DNA from: Shewanella mesophila | GTDB taxonomy: Bacteria; Pseudomonadota; Gammaproteobacteria; Enterobacterales; Shewanellaceae | DNA length: 64,000 bases | Reading direction: 5' to 3' | NCBI RefSeq assembly: GCF_019457515.1 | Contig: NZ_CP080421.1 | Coordinates: forward strand, 1,240,001-1,304,000 | Shown: one piece after another, positions 27,996 through 35,951 of the stretch | Layout: every line of letters starts with the position of its first letter | Numbering within the stretch: the stretch's first letter is position 1 | Notes under the pieces: model-generated | What the model was told of the DNA's origin: nothing | Seen by the model: the letters and a program-made list of their open reading frames with translations, nothing else | The model's database searches: none | Program-made: the position numbers and the translations under genes

Positions 27996-28464
27996 GCCTT
28001 TAAAAGAAGATGATATTTTGTTTGAATTGCGTTTGGCTACATCTTATTTGGCGATGGCCGCTTAACAAAAACGGTGTTGATTTCGATACCCTCAGCTGCG
28101 TCGATATTGGGGTATATCGTTGTTCACTCATAAACATATCTCCTATGCAAAAAGCTTAGGTTAAATTTGTCCATAAGACTCGGGGCAGTCCATTTATTTT
28201 GTCCAAAATCTTTCCATAGGGTCAAATCGAAGAGAGTGATAACTCGGTGTAGGTGCGGCTGTGGCCATATGCTCATCACATTTGGCATCTATGTGCTTCA
28301 GTTTCTGCAAGCCATTAGCCACAATTATGGTTAACGCTAGCATCAACCAATTGAATACAAAATGAAGCTAAATTAAAGGTTTTCATTGAAATAGTTATTG
28401 CTGCGTCAGATTTTGTCGTAGGTAGCGGTTATGCTGGTGGCACAAACAATTATGAGAAGCTTTG
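27996..28464. other. Gene-poor stretch between pstS and the WYL regulator
   Basis: About 470 bp without a convincing gene. On the minus strand near 28050-28130 a short reading YPNIDAAEGIEINTVFVKRPSPNKM looks protein-like but has a stop just upstream and no start, so it may be a gene remnant. The right end must carry the promoter of the WYL regulator. Confidence 0.45.
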
Positions 28465-29472
28465 ATGCAAACGAATATCCAGCGCCAGCTTGCCATGCTA
28501 GAGCAAATCCCTCGTCACCCTCGTCGAATTACCGCAAATGCTATTACCGATCGGTTACATGGTCGCGACTTCGATGTGGGTTTAAGAACCGTGCAAAGGG
28601 AATTGAAATCCATGTACGATATGGGGCTTTTTGGCCTTGTGCTCGATGACAGATGTAAACCGTTTGGCTGGTCGATTGCTGCGTGTTGGCGTGGTCTCAA
28701 TTTGACCTTGATGGATCACCATATGGCACTGGCATTTCATACCCTAAAACACAGTGCCAGCCAGTTGCTACCACCACAAAGTCTTAAACAACTTACGCCC
28801 TATTTTGAACGCGCAGATCAAGTGCTTGCCAGTGATCCGGAAAATCCTTGGTTGTACTGGGCATGTCGGGTTGCGCAATTACCTGAACCTTTTCCCTATA
28901 TCTGTGCCGAACCAGATCCAAAATCGTTTAAAACCATTCAAGAGGCCTTATTACATAAGCGCCAAATAGCCTGTCAAATCAAGCGGGTTATCAAAGGTAA
29001 AAGTTACTGGATTGACTATATGCCGCTCAATCCTGAGGGGATAAAAATATCCAATGGTGTGGTGTTGCTGGCGTTTACTATCGGCGAATTTGATTCGAGG
29101 CGTTATGTACGCTCGATTGACTTATTGCGCGATATCCAGCTGCTCGATACCCCGGCCATTACCAGAGATGATTTTGATATCGCCCATAGTGGAATCGCCG
29201 ATACTGCGGAGTTAATTGATATCGAGTTACGTTTTACGTCATCGGCAAACTTTATTTTGAGTGGTGCCAAGTTAAGTGAAAACCAAGATGTTGAGCAATT
29301 GCAAGATGGTCGCTATCGCGTCACAGCGAGTGTTAAGGACTCCCCCAGGTTTAGGGCGTTTCTGTGGGAATTGGCAGATAACGTCGAGATTGTAGCTCCA
29401 CTCAAGCTAAGAGCCCATTTCACGCGATTAATCAGTAAAGTCAGTAGCCAATATCAAACTGTTACGACTTAG
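28465..29472 (+). CDS. WYL-domain transcriptional regulator
   Basis: 335 aa. The N-terminal winged helix-turn-helix (about 1-75, RQLAMLEQIPRHPRRITANAITDRLHGRDFDVGLRTVQRELKSMYD) is followed by a linker, a WYL domain (about 150-225) and a WCX-like C-terminal domain (about 245-330). At the place where the WYL triad is expected the sequence reads NGVVLLAF, so the ligand site is altered. WYL proteins sense nucleic acids or nucleotides and often control defence or DNA-damage genes. It precedes the FtsZ homologue by 53 nt, probably one operon. ATG at 28465, with an in-frame TTG directly before it. Confidence 0.82.
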   Translation: MQTNIQRQLAMLEQIPRHPRRITANAITDRLHGRDFDVGLRTVQRELKSMYDMGLFGLVLDDRCKPFGWSIAACWRGLNLTLMDHHMALAFHTLKHSASQLLPPQSLKQLTPYFERADQVLASDPENPWLYWACRVAQLPEPFPYICAEPDPKSFKTIQEALLHKRQIACQIKRVIKGKSYWIDYMPLNPEGIKISNGVVLLAFTIGEFDSRRYVRSIDLLRDIQLLDTPAITRDDFDIAHSGIADTAELIDIELRFTSSANFILSGAKLSENQDVEQLQDGRYRVTASVKDSPRFRAFLWELADNVEIVAPLKLRAHFTRLISKVSSQYQTVTT

Positions 29473-29525
29473 TCTGTCGCAGCCACAAGTTAAGCTTCTG
29501 GATACAAATCCAAGGAGGTTAGCTA

Positions 29526-30668
29526 ATGTTTGAAATTCTAACGCAAAATAGCCAAGTGCCGCGTATTGCCGTTTTTGGCGTGGGAGGCTGTGGTTGTAAT
29601 ACCATAAACCAACTTATTCAGGTTCCTTTTGGCGATAACGTGCACTTTGTTGCGGTCAATACCGATGCCCAGGCACTGGCTGCTTCTCAATGTAGTACTC
29701 GCCTACAAATCGGCTTAGAAACCACAAAAGGATTAGGTGCTGGTGCTAAACCTCAGCAAGGCCATGATGCCGCGCAGGAATCAGAGGCAGAGCTTAGAGA
29801 GCTTATTGAGCTTGCCGATATTATCTTTATTACTGGCGGGATGGGAGGAGGGACTGGAACGGGAGCGATCCCTTTTATGGCTTCTGTAGCAAAGGACCTC
29901 AATAAGCCTTTAGTCGCCGTAGTTAGTAGCCCTTTTGGCTTTGAAGGGTATCAAAGAAACCAATTGGCGAAAACGGGCGTCGAGCAATTAATGCAGTATG
30001 CCGATGCCGTGATCGTGTTACCTAACGATCAATTATCCAAAGCGTTGGATAAAAAAGTTAGCCTAGTTAACGCCTTTTTTGAAAGTAACCGAATTTTGCA
30101 AGATGTGTTGCTAGGGTTAACGACGACAATCAGTCAGTCGGGACTGATTAATATCGATTTAAATGATTTCATTGCTGTAGTGAGTCATCAAGGCCGAGCG
30201 GCGATGGGCGTTGCTAAGCAAGTGGCCGGTGAAGATCTGCTGCTCACAATCAATAAGGCCCTGAAAAATCCTTTATTGGAAGATGTTGATCTTACCCAAG
30301 CCAAGGGGGCTATTGTCAGTGTTATTGCGACAGAGAGTATTGAACTTAGTCAATATAATAAAATTGGGGAAACCTTACACCAGCAGCTAGATCCGGGTGC
30401 ATTAGTGATCCTAGGGTTGACGATTGTTCCACAGTTGGATTGTGAACTTGAGTTGATGGTGATTGCAACGGGTATTCAGGCGCCAACAGAGGGATTATTA
30501 ACCCAGGATAAGGTTGTCATATCACAGTCTAAAAACGATCGTTTTAGGTCAGCAGAGCTGATAAATGTACATGATTTTTTGGAAAAACAGGCCAGCAGTA
30601 AGCATGAGCAGCCGTTTTCTACTGAACTTGATATTCCGACTTATACTCGTCAAAGAAGGCCTAATTAA
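29526..30668 (+). CDS. Second FtsZ homologue (tubulin-like GTPase)
   Basis: 380 aa, as long as canonical FtsZ, but not in a dcw cluster. Kept: AVNTDAQAL, TKGLGAGAKP, the tubulin signature GGGTGTG (107-113), and the T7-loop catalytic residues N209, D211 and D214 in GLINIDLNDF. The nucleotide loop FGVGGCGCNTI differs from the usual GVGGGGGNA. The C-terminus ends ...LDIPTYTRQRRPN, similar to the E. coli tail LDIPAFLRKQAD that binds FtsA, ZipA and MinC. It should bind GTP and polymerise, and may co-assemble with FtsZ. A very strong ribosome-binding site (AAGGAGG) precedes it. A second cell-division or division-inhibiting GTPase is inference. Confidence 0.88.
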   Translation: MFEILTQNSQVPRIAVFGVGGCGCNTINQLIQVPFGDNVHFVAVNTDAQALAASQCSTRLQIGLETTKGLGAGAKPQQGHDAAQESEAELRELIELADIIFITGGMGGGTGTGAIPFMASVAKDLNKPLVAVVSSPFGFEGYQRNQLAKTGVEQLMQYADAVIVLPNDQLSKALDKKVSLVNAFFESNRILQDVLLGLTTTISQSGLINIDLNDFIAVVSHQGRAAMGVAKQVAGEDLLLTINKALKNPLLEDVDLTQAKGAIVSVIATESIELSQYNKIGETLHQQLDPGALVILGLTIVPQLDCELELMVIATGIQAPTEGLLTQDKVVISQSKNDRFRSAELINVHDFLEKQASSKHEQPFSTELDIPTYTRQRRPN

Positions 30669-30945
30669 CCTGAACTCGGGTTAAGAGATGGAATAACGCT
30701 AGATGAATTAGCCGTTTGACGCTTATTTCATCTCAAACTTGTCATTTGTTTTGATAATAAGGCGTATTTAAGCGTCAATAGCCCGCCTATTGCAAGTGAA
30801 TCCAACGCAGTTAGCGGAACAAACGGTTGTTTGAGATACGTTTATTATCCCGAGTTTAGATTAACTAACACTGTAGTATCCGCCTCTTTCGTGTGAACGA
30901 GTTCAAACAGACCAAACTCTCGACTGTCTTAGCCAAATTCTAGAT

Positions 30946-31105
30946 AAAAAAAAGCGACCCTGATGAGGTCGCTTAAGTTCCAAATTCGGAATCTAAGGAT
31001 AGTTGCGCTAGAAACTATCTAAAGGGAATGATGATGAACGGTAAACACACTGATGATTAATTAAGGCCTGTCACTGGATTAACTAATCGATGCAAATTCT
31101 GTTCA
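30946..31105 (-). ncRNA. Predicted sigma-E-dependent sRNA, single copy (family member E)
   Basis: Predicted transcript of about 160 nt from about 31105 leftward. In RNA sense it has a 5' part with two CATCAT motifs, the box CGTTCATCATCATTCCC, a stem-loop GATAGT-TTCTAGCGCA-ACTATC with the shared CTAGCGC in the loop, a small TTCC/GGAA hairpin, and an intrinsic terminator AGCGACC / GGTCGCT followed by eight U (30947-30954). The promoter is annotated separately. It lies convergent to the FtsZ homologue with no protein gene in the same place. The architecture matches the four copies at 35100-35946. No expression evidence; the boundaries are estimates. Confidence 0.65.
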
Positions 31106-31111
31106 TATTAT

Positions 31112-31139
31112 CAGAGCGCTTTTATCGGGATTAGTTCAG
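31112..31139 (-). promoter_or_regulatory. Sigma-E-like promoter of sRNA E
   Basis: Minus strand: -35 TGAACTA (31139-31133), 16-nt spacer, -10 TCTGA (31116-31112). It matches the extracytoplasmic sigma-E pattern GGAACTT-N16-TCTGA. Confidence 0.65.
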
Positions 31140-31277
31140 AAAAATTCTTAAATATTTTCATCTTTTTTAAAAAACCTTATTAAATCAATAAAAAGCTTCA
31201 TGTTTAGCACCGGCTAAAGTAGTCTGTTGCCTGACTCACTACTCATCTTTTGTCATCAATAAGGACGTTGCGCCGAC

Positions 31278-32237
31278 ATGAAGTTCCCCCACCTGCTCAC
31301 ATCGCTGGCTATCTTCTTAACCTTCTCTTTGGCCACTCAGGCGTCCTCTACGGTAGCGGTATCCGAACAAGCGGCGCCCGGCTCTCTGGCGCCTAATTCA
31401 ATGTCGCCAGCGCTTAATTCAACGTCGCCAGCGCCTAAGGTAGAGATCCCCCGCACAGCAGTGTTCGAGCTGACCGATCCCGTGAGTAAGCGCATCTATC
31501 CACTCTGGATTAAGCTGCCGCGCTCTTATCAGTCTGACAGCGAAAGGCATTATCCGGTGATCTATGTGGCCGATGCCCCCTATGCCTTTCAGATTGTCTC
31601 GGGCATGACGCGTTTTCCCATGAATAGCGGCAAGATGCGCGAGGCGATCATCGTTGGGCTCTCTTATGCCAAGGGGGATAAGGGGCCCCAGAGTCGGGTG
31701 CGTGACTATACCCAGGTTGTGGACAGCGGCTGGAAGCTAGAAACCGGCGGCGCCAGCCAATATGCAGATTATCTTCAGACTGTGGTCTTGCCCTTTGTGG
31801 CGGGGCGTTACCGGGTTAACGACAATGAGCTAACCTTCGTTGGTAACTCCCTCGGCGGCTTGCTGGGGGCTTATCTGCTACTCGAGCGGCCTAATCTGTT
31901 TGACCATTATGTGCTGGGCAGTCCCTCTGTGTGGTTTAAGGGAGAGCAGATCTTATCCCTGACGGCGAAGGCGAGGGCGACGGCTAAACAGGCGCAGAAG
32001 CGGCGGGTGTTTCTGGCGGTCGGGGCATTGGAGACGCCAGCTAAGGCGGGCATGCTACACGACATGGTGGATGGGGCCGATAAACTCAGCAAGCATCTTA
32101 AGAAGCAGCTAGGAGATGTCCTGGAGTTAGAGGTGTTAACCATAGCAGGGGCTCGCCACGAAACCGCCTTTCCCACCACGGCGAGCCAAGGCCTCTATTG
32201 GCTCTTGGCGCGCGACGGGGAAGGCAATACTCAATAA
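31278..32237 (+). CDS. Secreted alpha/beta hydrolase (esterase D / enterochelin-esterase type)
   Basis: 319 aa. A signal peptide (MKFPHLLTSLAIFLTFSLATQA) is followed by a Pro/Ser-rich linker containing a short repeat (NSMSPAL/NSTSPAP). The esterase domain starts at about 55 (PVSKRIYPLWIKLPRSYQ...YPVIYVADAPY). The nucleophile is in VGNSLGGLLGAYLLL and a late histidine in AGARHETAFP. Family members hydrolyse siderophore, acyl or S-formylglutathione-type esters; the substrate here is unknown. GC content and codon use (GGGGCC, GGCGGC) are clearly higher than in the neighbours, suggesting acquisition. Confidence 0.82.
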   Translation: MKFPHLLTSLAIFLTFSLATQASSTVAVSEQAAPGSLAPNSMSPALNSTSPAPKVEIPRTAVFELTDPVSKRIYPLWIKLPRSYQSDSERHYPVIYVADAPYAFQIVSGMTRFPMNSGKMREAIIVGLSYAKGDKGPQSRVRDYTQVVDSGWKLETGGASQYADYLQTVVLPFVAGRYRVNDNELTFVGNSLGGLLGAYLLLERPNLFDHYVLGSPSVWFKGEQILSLTAKARATAKQAQKRRVFLAVGALETPAKAGMLHDMVDGADKLSKHLKKQLGDVLELEVLTIAGARHETAFPTTASQGLYWLLARDGEGNTQ

Positions 32238-32316
32238 GCGGTTTGAGGAGCTTGTCCTAAGCAGGCTTTTTCTTAAGAAGGCCTTTCCCTACGAAGCTTA
32301 GCCTGAATAAGATCTC

Positions 32317-33141
32317 TTAAGAAGCTTGCTCTGAGTTCAGGCGCTTGAGCCAGGCCTGAAACTCAGCATCCATGCTGGTTCCCCACTGCTTTACCAGTGC
32401 CTGATATCTGGGGTAATCGCCCTTGCGGGTAAAGCCCAGCATGGTGTCTATCTTGTCTTTGTGGTGCTCCATCATGAAGCGTACCGCCAGATAGCCCCAG
32501 CGATAGACGCGATCCGTGCCGCCGTTGTGCTCATAGCTGGTGTTAAATAGTTCACTCAGTTGGAAGTGCTGCTTGGCGATGATGGCGATGGCCGCCGGGT
32601 TATCGTCCCCTTGAGAGATATATTCCCCCAGTCCCTCGCTCCACCAGACCAAGTGCGGCAGTAATGGCGCGGGCTTGGGGCAATACTCGGGGGCGCTATG
32701 GGAGTCGTGTAGCGAGGCGCAAAAATCGCCGTAGAGGTTGAAGTGACCGTCGAGGTAATGCACATACTCGTGGGCCAGGTTCCAGATCTGTCCGCCGCGC
32801 TCATAGGCGACAAATTCAGCTTGATTGCCCGGCTGGTGGGGCAGCCCTTCTAAGAACATGCCACCGTTGTCGCTCGGTACATCAACATGGCTGGTCACGT
32901 AGCGTACGAAATGTTCATGGCAATGATACACATTGGCGCGCATACGGTAATTGTTATAGCTGGTGGAATTTAGCTTCCTGTTTTTGCAGTAAAGCTCAGG
33001 CTTGAGTTCTCTGATCTGGGGTTAAGGCTTGAGAGCGAATGGTAATGGTTTCACTGCAATTGTGTTGCTGACTAAAGGTTTCATTCAATGGCACAACGTC
33101 GGTATTGGCGCTACAAAGGCTGGGTAATTTCAGCAGTGGAA
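32317..33141 (-). pseudogene. M9 (Vibrio-type) collagenase remnant, frameshifted and truncated
   Basis: The intact 3' part (32317-32943, 208 aa in frame) carries the zinc site HEYVHYLDGHFNLYG and WWSEGLGEYISQGDDN of microbial collagenases. Upstream, another frame reads NETFSQQHNCSETITIRSQALTPDQRTQA, then a TGA at 32998-32996, then ALLQKQEAKFHQL and a TAA near 32956. The homology then continues in the present frame at NNYRMRANVYHCHEHF. So there is one in-frame stop plus a frameshift, and most of the N-terminal region expected for a collagenase is missing. Possibly a relic acquired with the adjacent GC-rich esterase. Non-functional is the simplest reading. Confidence 0.75.
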
Positions 33142-33312
33142 CGAGGGGAAGCTAGCTTAATCTACGCGCATGGTTTTTCCTACTAGCCATACTTGTATAA
33201 AACATGCAAAAGTGTTTCATCCTTATCTAACAGAGTCAATTTCAATGGTATTGTCGGGGGAGATGGCTACAATATCCTCAACCGCTCTAACTACTATAAG
33301 AAGGAATCATCA

Positions 33313-35097
33313 GTGTCCAAGCAATGGGATAATAATCAAGACCATCACTCGTTTGCTAATGTCGACCATGTCAGAGTCACCCATTTAGATCTTGCGCTGT
33401 CGGTACTGTTTGAACAAAAGCAATTGTTAGGGATCGCGCAGTTACAACTCGACTACCTAGATGCTCAGTGCCGAGAGCTGTATCTAGATTGCCGCGCATT
33501 AACCATAGAATCCATTGTTGATGATGCGGGGCAAGCGTTAGCATTCAGCATCGATCAGCAGGATCCGATTCGTGGCGAGCGGCTTAATATTCGCTTACTC
33601 TCGGCAACCAAGTGGGTATCCATTAGCTACCGTACTTCTGCCGACGCCCAAGGCTTGCAGTGGTTAGCACCAGAGCAAACCAGCGGTAAACAGTTACCCT
33701 TTCTTTTTAGTCAGTCGCAGCCGATTAATGCCCGCAGTTGGATACCGCTGCAAGACAGCCCCAGGGCCCGTATCACCTTTAACGCGACAGTTGAGGTGCC
33801 TAAGGGGATGCGTGCAGTGATGAGCGCCATGAATGATGCCGATGCGCCATTAACTGGTCGTTTTTCTTTTGAAATGGAAAAGCCTATTCCAACTCATTTA
33901 ATGGCAATTGCGGTGGGGGATTTACAGTTTGGTGCAACAGGCCCAAGAACTGGGGTGTATGCGGAGCCTGAACTGTTGCAGGCAGCGGTAAAGGAGTTTG
34001 AAGATACCGAGCATATGGTCGAGATTGCCGAATCGCTGCTTGGCCCCTATCCATGGGAGCGTTATGACATGATAGTGTTACCCCCGAGCTTTCCTTTTGG
34101 TGGTATGGAAAACCCAAGGCTGGCATTCATGACCCCAACATTGATAGCTGGCGATAAGAGCTTAGTGTCAACCGTGGCTCATGAGCTGGCGCATTCTTGG
34201 ACGGGGAATTTGGTCAGTAACGCCACTTGGCGTGATTTGTGGCTCAATGAAGGCTTTACCACCTATTTCACCAACCGCATCGTTGAGGCGGTATTTGGCC
34301 AAGAGCAGGCACAGCTTGAGGTGGTACTGGAATATGGCCGCTTAAAAGAGGAGTTGGCATTAATGCCGTTAGCGGCACAAACGTTACCCGCCAACGTGCA
34401 AACGGGCGATCCAAATGATGCGTTTAACCGCTTTACCTATGATAAAGCGTCGATGTTTGTTCATGATCTTGAGAAGCGCCTTGGTCGTGAATCGTTCGAT
34501 ATGTTCCTCTATCAATATGTCAGCCACTTTGCCTTTAAAGCGATCACCACCGAAACCTTCGTTGATTATGCTAAGCAGACCTTGTTAGTTGAACATGGCG
34601 ATAAGATCAGTGAGCAAGAGTTGCAAGAGTGGGTATATGGCAGAGGGATGCCCTATTGGTTTACCCCGCCTACCTCAGACAGCCTAGATAAAGTGGATGC
34701 GCTGCTGGCGGATTGGCAAGCTGGGGGCAAAATCGATAAACAAAATACCCAAGATTGGCGTGTACATCACTGGCAGTATTTTTTAGGGGGTTTGCCTGAA
34801 AGCATCAGTCAACAAACATTGATGCAGTTGGACGAAGTGTTTGATTTTACCCACTCAACCAACGCCGAAATAGCCTGTGATTGGTATCGTGTGGCGATCC
34901 GTAATCACTACGACCCTGTACTGCCTGCGCTTGAGCGTTATCTGGTGAAAATTGGTCGTGGTAAGTTTGTGCGCCCACTATTTACCGAGTTACAGCTTGC
35001 TGGCTATCACACGGAGTTAGCCGCTATCTATGCCAAGGCGCGAGGCGGTTATCACCCCTCTTTAGCCGTGCAATTAGATAAGCAGTTCGCCAACTAG
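33313..35097 (+). CDS. M1 family aminopeptidase, leukotriene A4 hydrolase-like
   Basis: 594 aa, no signal peptide, so cytoplasmic. The substrate motif GGMEN lies in PPSFPFGGMENPRLAFMTPT. The zinc ligands are H290 and H294 in VAHELAHSWTGNLV, with catalytic E291 and the third ligand E313 in LWLNEGFTTYF. The C-terminal helical domain (about 440-594) is like the LTA4 hydrolase C-terminus. It should trim N-terminal residues from peptides. The GTG at 33313 with AAGGA 7 nt upstream is preferred over codons further upstream, which add an unrelated Ser/Asn-rich stretch. Confidence 0.92.
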   Translation: MSKQWDNNQDHHSFANVDHVRVTHLDLALSVLFEQKQLLGIAQLQLDYLDAQCRELYLDCRALTIESIVDDAGQALAFSIDQQDPIRGERLNIRLLSATKWVSISYRTSADAQGLQWLAPEQTSGKQLPFLFSQSQPINARSWIPLQDSPRARITFNATVEVPKGMRAVMSAMNDADAPLTGRFSFEMEKPIPTHLMAIAVGDLQFGATGPRTGVYAEPELLQAAVKEFEDTEHMVEIAESLLGPYPWERYDMIVLPPSFPFGGMENPRLAFMTPTLIAGDKSLVSTVAHELAHSWTGNLVSNATWRDLWLNEGFTTYFTNRIVEAVFGQEQAQLEVVLEYGRLKEELALMPLAAQTLPANVQTGDPNDAFNRFTYDKASMFVHDLEKRLGRESFDMFLYQYVSHFAFKAITTETFVDYAKQTLLVEHGDKISEQELQEWVYGRGMPYWFTPPTSDSLDKVDALLADWQAGGKIDKQNTQDWRVHHWQYFLGGLPESISQQTLMQLDEVFDFTHSTNAEIACDWYRVAIRNHYDPVLPALERYLVKIGRGKFVRPLFTELQLAGYHTELAAIYAKARGGYHPSLAVQLDKQFAN

Positions 35098-35099
35098 CT

Positions 35100-35243
35100 A
35101 AAAAAAATGGCAACCAAAGGTTGCCATAAACAATGTGTTTTAGAGCCATTAGCCATATGCGCTAGCTTTGGGTAATGCTCCTGGGACCGATAGGGTCGCC
35201 AAAGGGAGATGATGAACAAACAATGATGAAAAAATCTGTTACC
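35100..35243 (-). ncRNA. Predicted sigma-E-dependent sRNA, tandem copy 1
   Basis: Predicted RNA of about 144 nt from about 35243 leftward. The 5' end reads GGTAACAGATTTTTTCATCA, then TTGTTTGTTCATCATCTCCC, a structured middle with GACC/GGTC and AGC/GCT stems around CTAGCGC, and a terminator TGGCAACC-AAA-GGTTGCCA (35108-35126) with eight U. The first 19 nt are complementary, with one mismatch, to positions 60708-60726 (start of an outer-membrane protein). No expression evidence. Confidence 0.7.
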
Positions 35244-35248
35244 TATTA

Positions 35249-35276
35249 TCAGAGTCGCTGATTAACGATTTGTTCC
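35249..35276 (-). promoter_or_regulatory. Sigma-E-like promoter of sRNA copy 1
   Basis: Minus strand: -35 GGAACAA (35276-35270), 16-nt spacer, -10 TCTGA (35253-35249). Confidence 0.65.
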
Positions 35277-35331
35277 CGCTTTATCGTAAAAAATCGAATT
35301 TTATTTCAATACGGCTTCAATGGTTTAGAAC

Positions 35332-35475
35332 AAAAAAAATGGCAACCAAAGGTTGCCATAAACAATGTGTTTTAGAGCCATTAGCCATATGCGCTAGCTT
35401 TGGGTAATGCTCCTGGGACCGATAGGGTCGCCAAAGGGAGATGATGAACAAACAATGATGAAAAAATCTGTTACC
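35332..35475 (-). ncRNA. Predicted sigma-E-dependent sRNA, tandem copy 2
   Basis: Identical in the predicted RNA part to copy 1, with terminator at 35340-35358 and T-run (minus strand) at 35332-35339. Its -35 differs by one base, GGAACTA. Confidence 0.7.
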
Positions 35476-35480
35476 TATTA

Positions 35481-35508
35481 TCAGAGTCGCTGATTAACGA
35501 TTAGTTCC
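35481..35508 (-). promoter_or_regulatory. Sigma-E-like promoter of sRNA copy 2
   Basis: Minus strand: -35 GGAACTA (35508-35502), 16-nt spacer, -10 TCTGA (35485-35481). Confidence 0.65.
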
Positions 35509-35563
35509 CGCCTTATCGTAAAAAATCGAATTTTATTTCAATACGGCTTCAATGGTTTAGAAC

Positions 35564-35706
35564 AAAAAAAATGGCAACCAAAGGTTGCCATAAACAATGT
35601 GTTTTAGAGTCATTAGCCATATGCGCTAGCTTTGGGTAATGCTCCTGGGACCGATAGGGTCGCCAAAGGGAGATGATGAACAAACAATGATGAAAAATCT
35701 GTTACC
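35564..35706 (-). ncRNA. Predicted sigma-E-dependent sRNA, tandem copy 3
   Basis: Like copies 1 and 2, with one base change near 35610 and one A fewer in the 5' U-run (GATTTTTCATCA instead of GATTTTTTCATCA), which would weaken the predicted pairing to the gene at 60710. The terminator is intact. Confidence 0.68.
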
Positions 35707-35711
35707 TATTA

Positions 35712-35739
35712 TCAGAGTCGCAATTTTTAAAGAAGTTCA
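35712..35739 (-). promoter_or_regulatory. Sigma-E-like promoter of sRNA copy 3
   Basis: Minus strand: -35 TGAACTT (35739-35733), 16-nt spacer, -10 TCTGA (35716-35712). The spacer sequence differs from copies 1 and 2, but the spacing is kept. Confidence 0.7.
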
Positions 35740-35838
35740 GTAAATGATGCAAAAATAGTTCAAATTTTTCGAATTATCTTAGATGGATATTTTAATCGAT
35801 ATATAAGGTATTGTTTTAAAATATCTTTGTTGGGAGTA

Positions 35839-35946
35839 TAAAAAAAGGCAACCTATCCAGTTGCCTATTGATCTAGGAAGATCAAGGGGACCGCGCTAGA
35901 AGTCCCAGGGAGAATGATGAACATGAAAAATCAATTCTTCGCGTTC
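35839..35946 (-). ncRNA. Predicted sigma-E-dependent sRNA, divergent copy (family member D)
   Basis: Predicted RNA of about 108 nt. The 5' end reads GAACGCGAAGAATTGATTTT, then TTCATGTTCATCATTCTCCC. Three stem-loops follow: GGGAC-TTCTAGCGC-GGTCCC (CTAGCGC in the loop), TTGATC-TTCCTA-GATCAA, and terminator AGGCAAC / GTTGCCT with seven U. Sequence identity to the tandem copies is low outside the box, the loop and the U-rich 5' part, so shared architecture is the evidence. Confidence 0.68.
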
Positions 35947-35951
35947 AATTA

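Larger units (their letters stand above)
35100..35739. repeat. 232-bp tandem repeat, 2.7 copies
   Basis: Units start at 35100, 35332 and 35564, exactly 232 bp apart. The first two differ at only a few positions. The third matches to about 35720, lacks one A near 35696, then diverges. Each unit contains one predicted minus-strand sRNA gene with its own promoter and terminator. The array starts directly at the stop of the M1 peptidase gene. Confidence 0.95.

Noticed and set aside
28050..28140. Possible small minus-strand gene starting MFMSEQRYTPIS with AGGAG upstream
   Set aside because: The 45-codon product looks unnatural, and a better protein-like reading exists in another frame without a start; treated as a possible remnant only.
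35100..35739. The regular repeats could be a CRISPR array or satellite DNA
   Set aside because: The unit is 232 bp with no short repeat/unique spacer alternation and no cas genes, and each unit contains a promoter and terminator.
30946..35946. Plus-strand CsrB-like RNAs, because GGA occurs in hairpin loops
   Set aside because: On the plus strand the hairpins lack a following T-run and no promoter was seen; GGA motifs are few.
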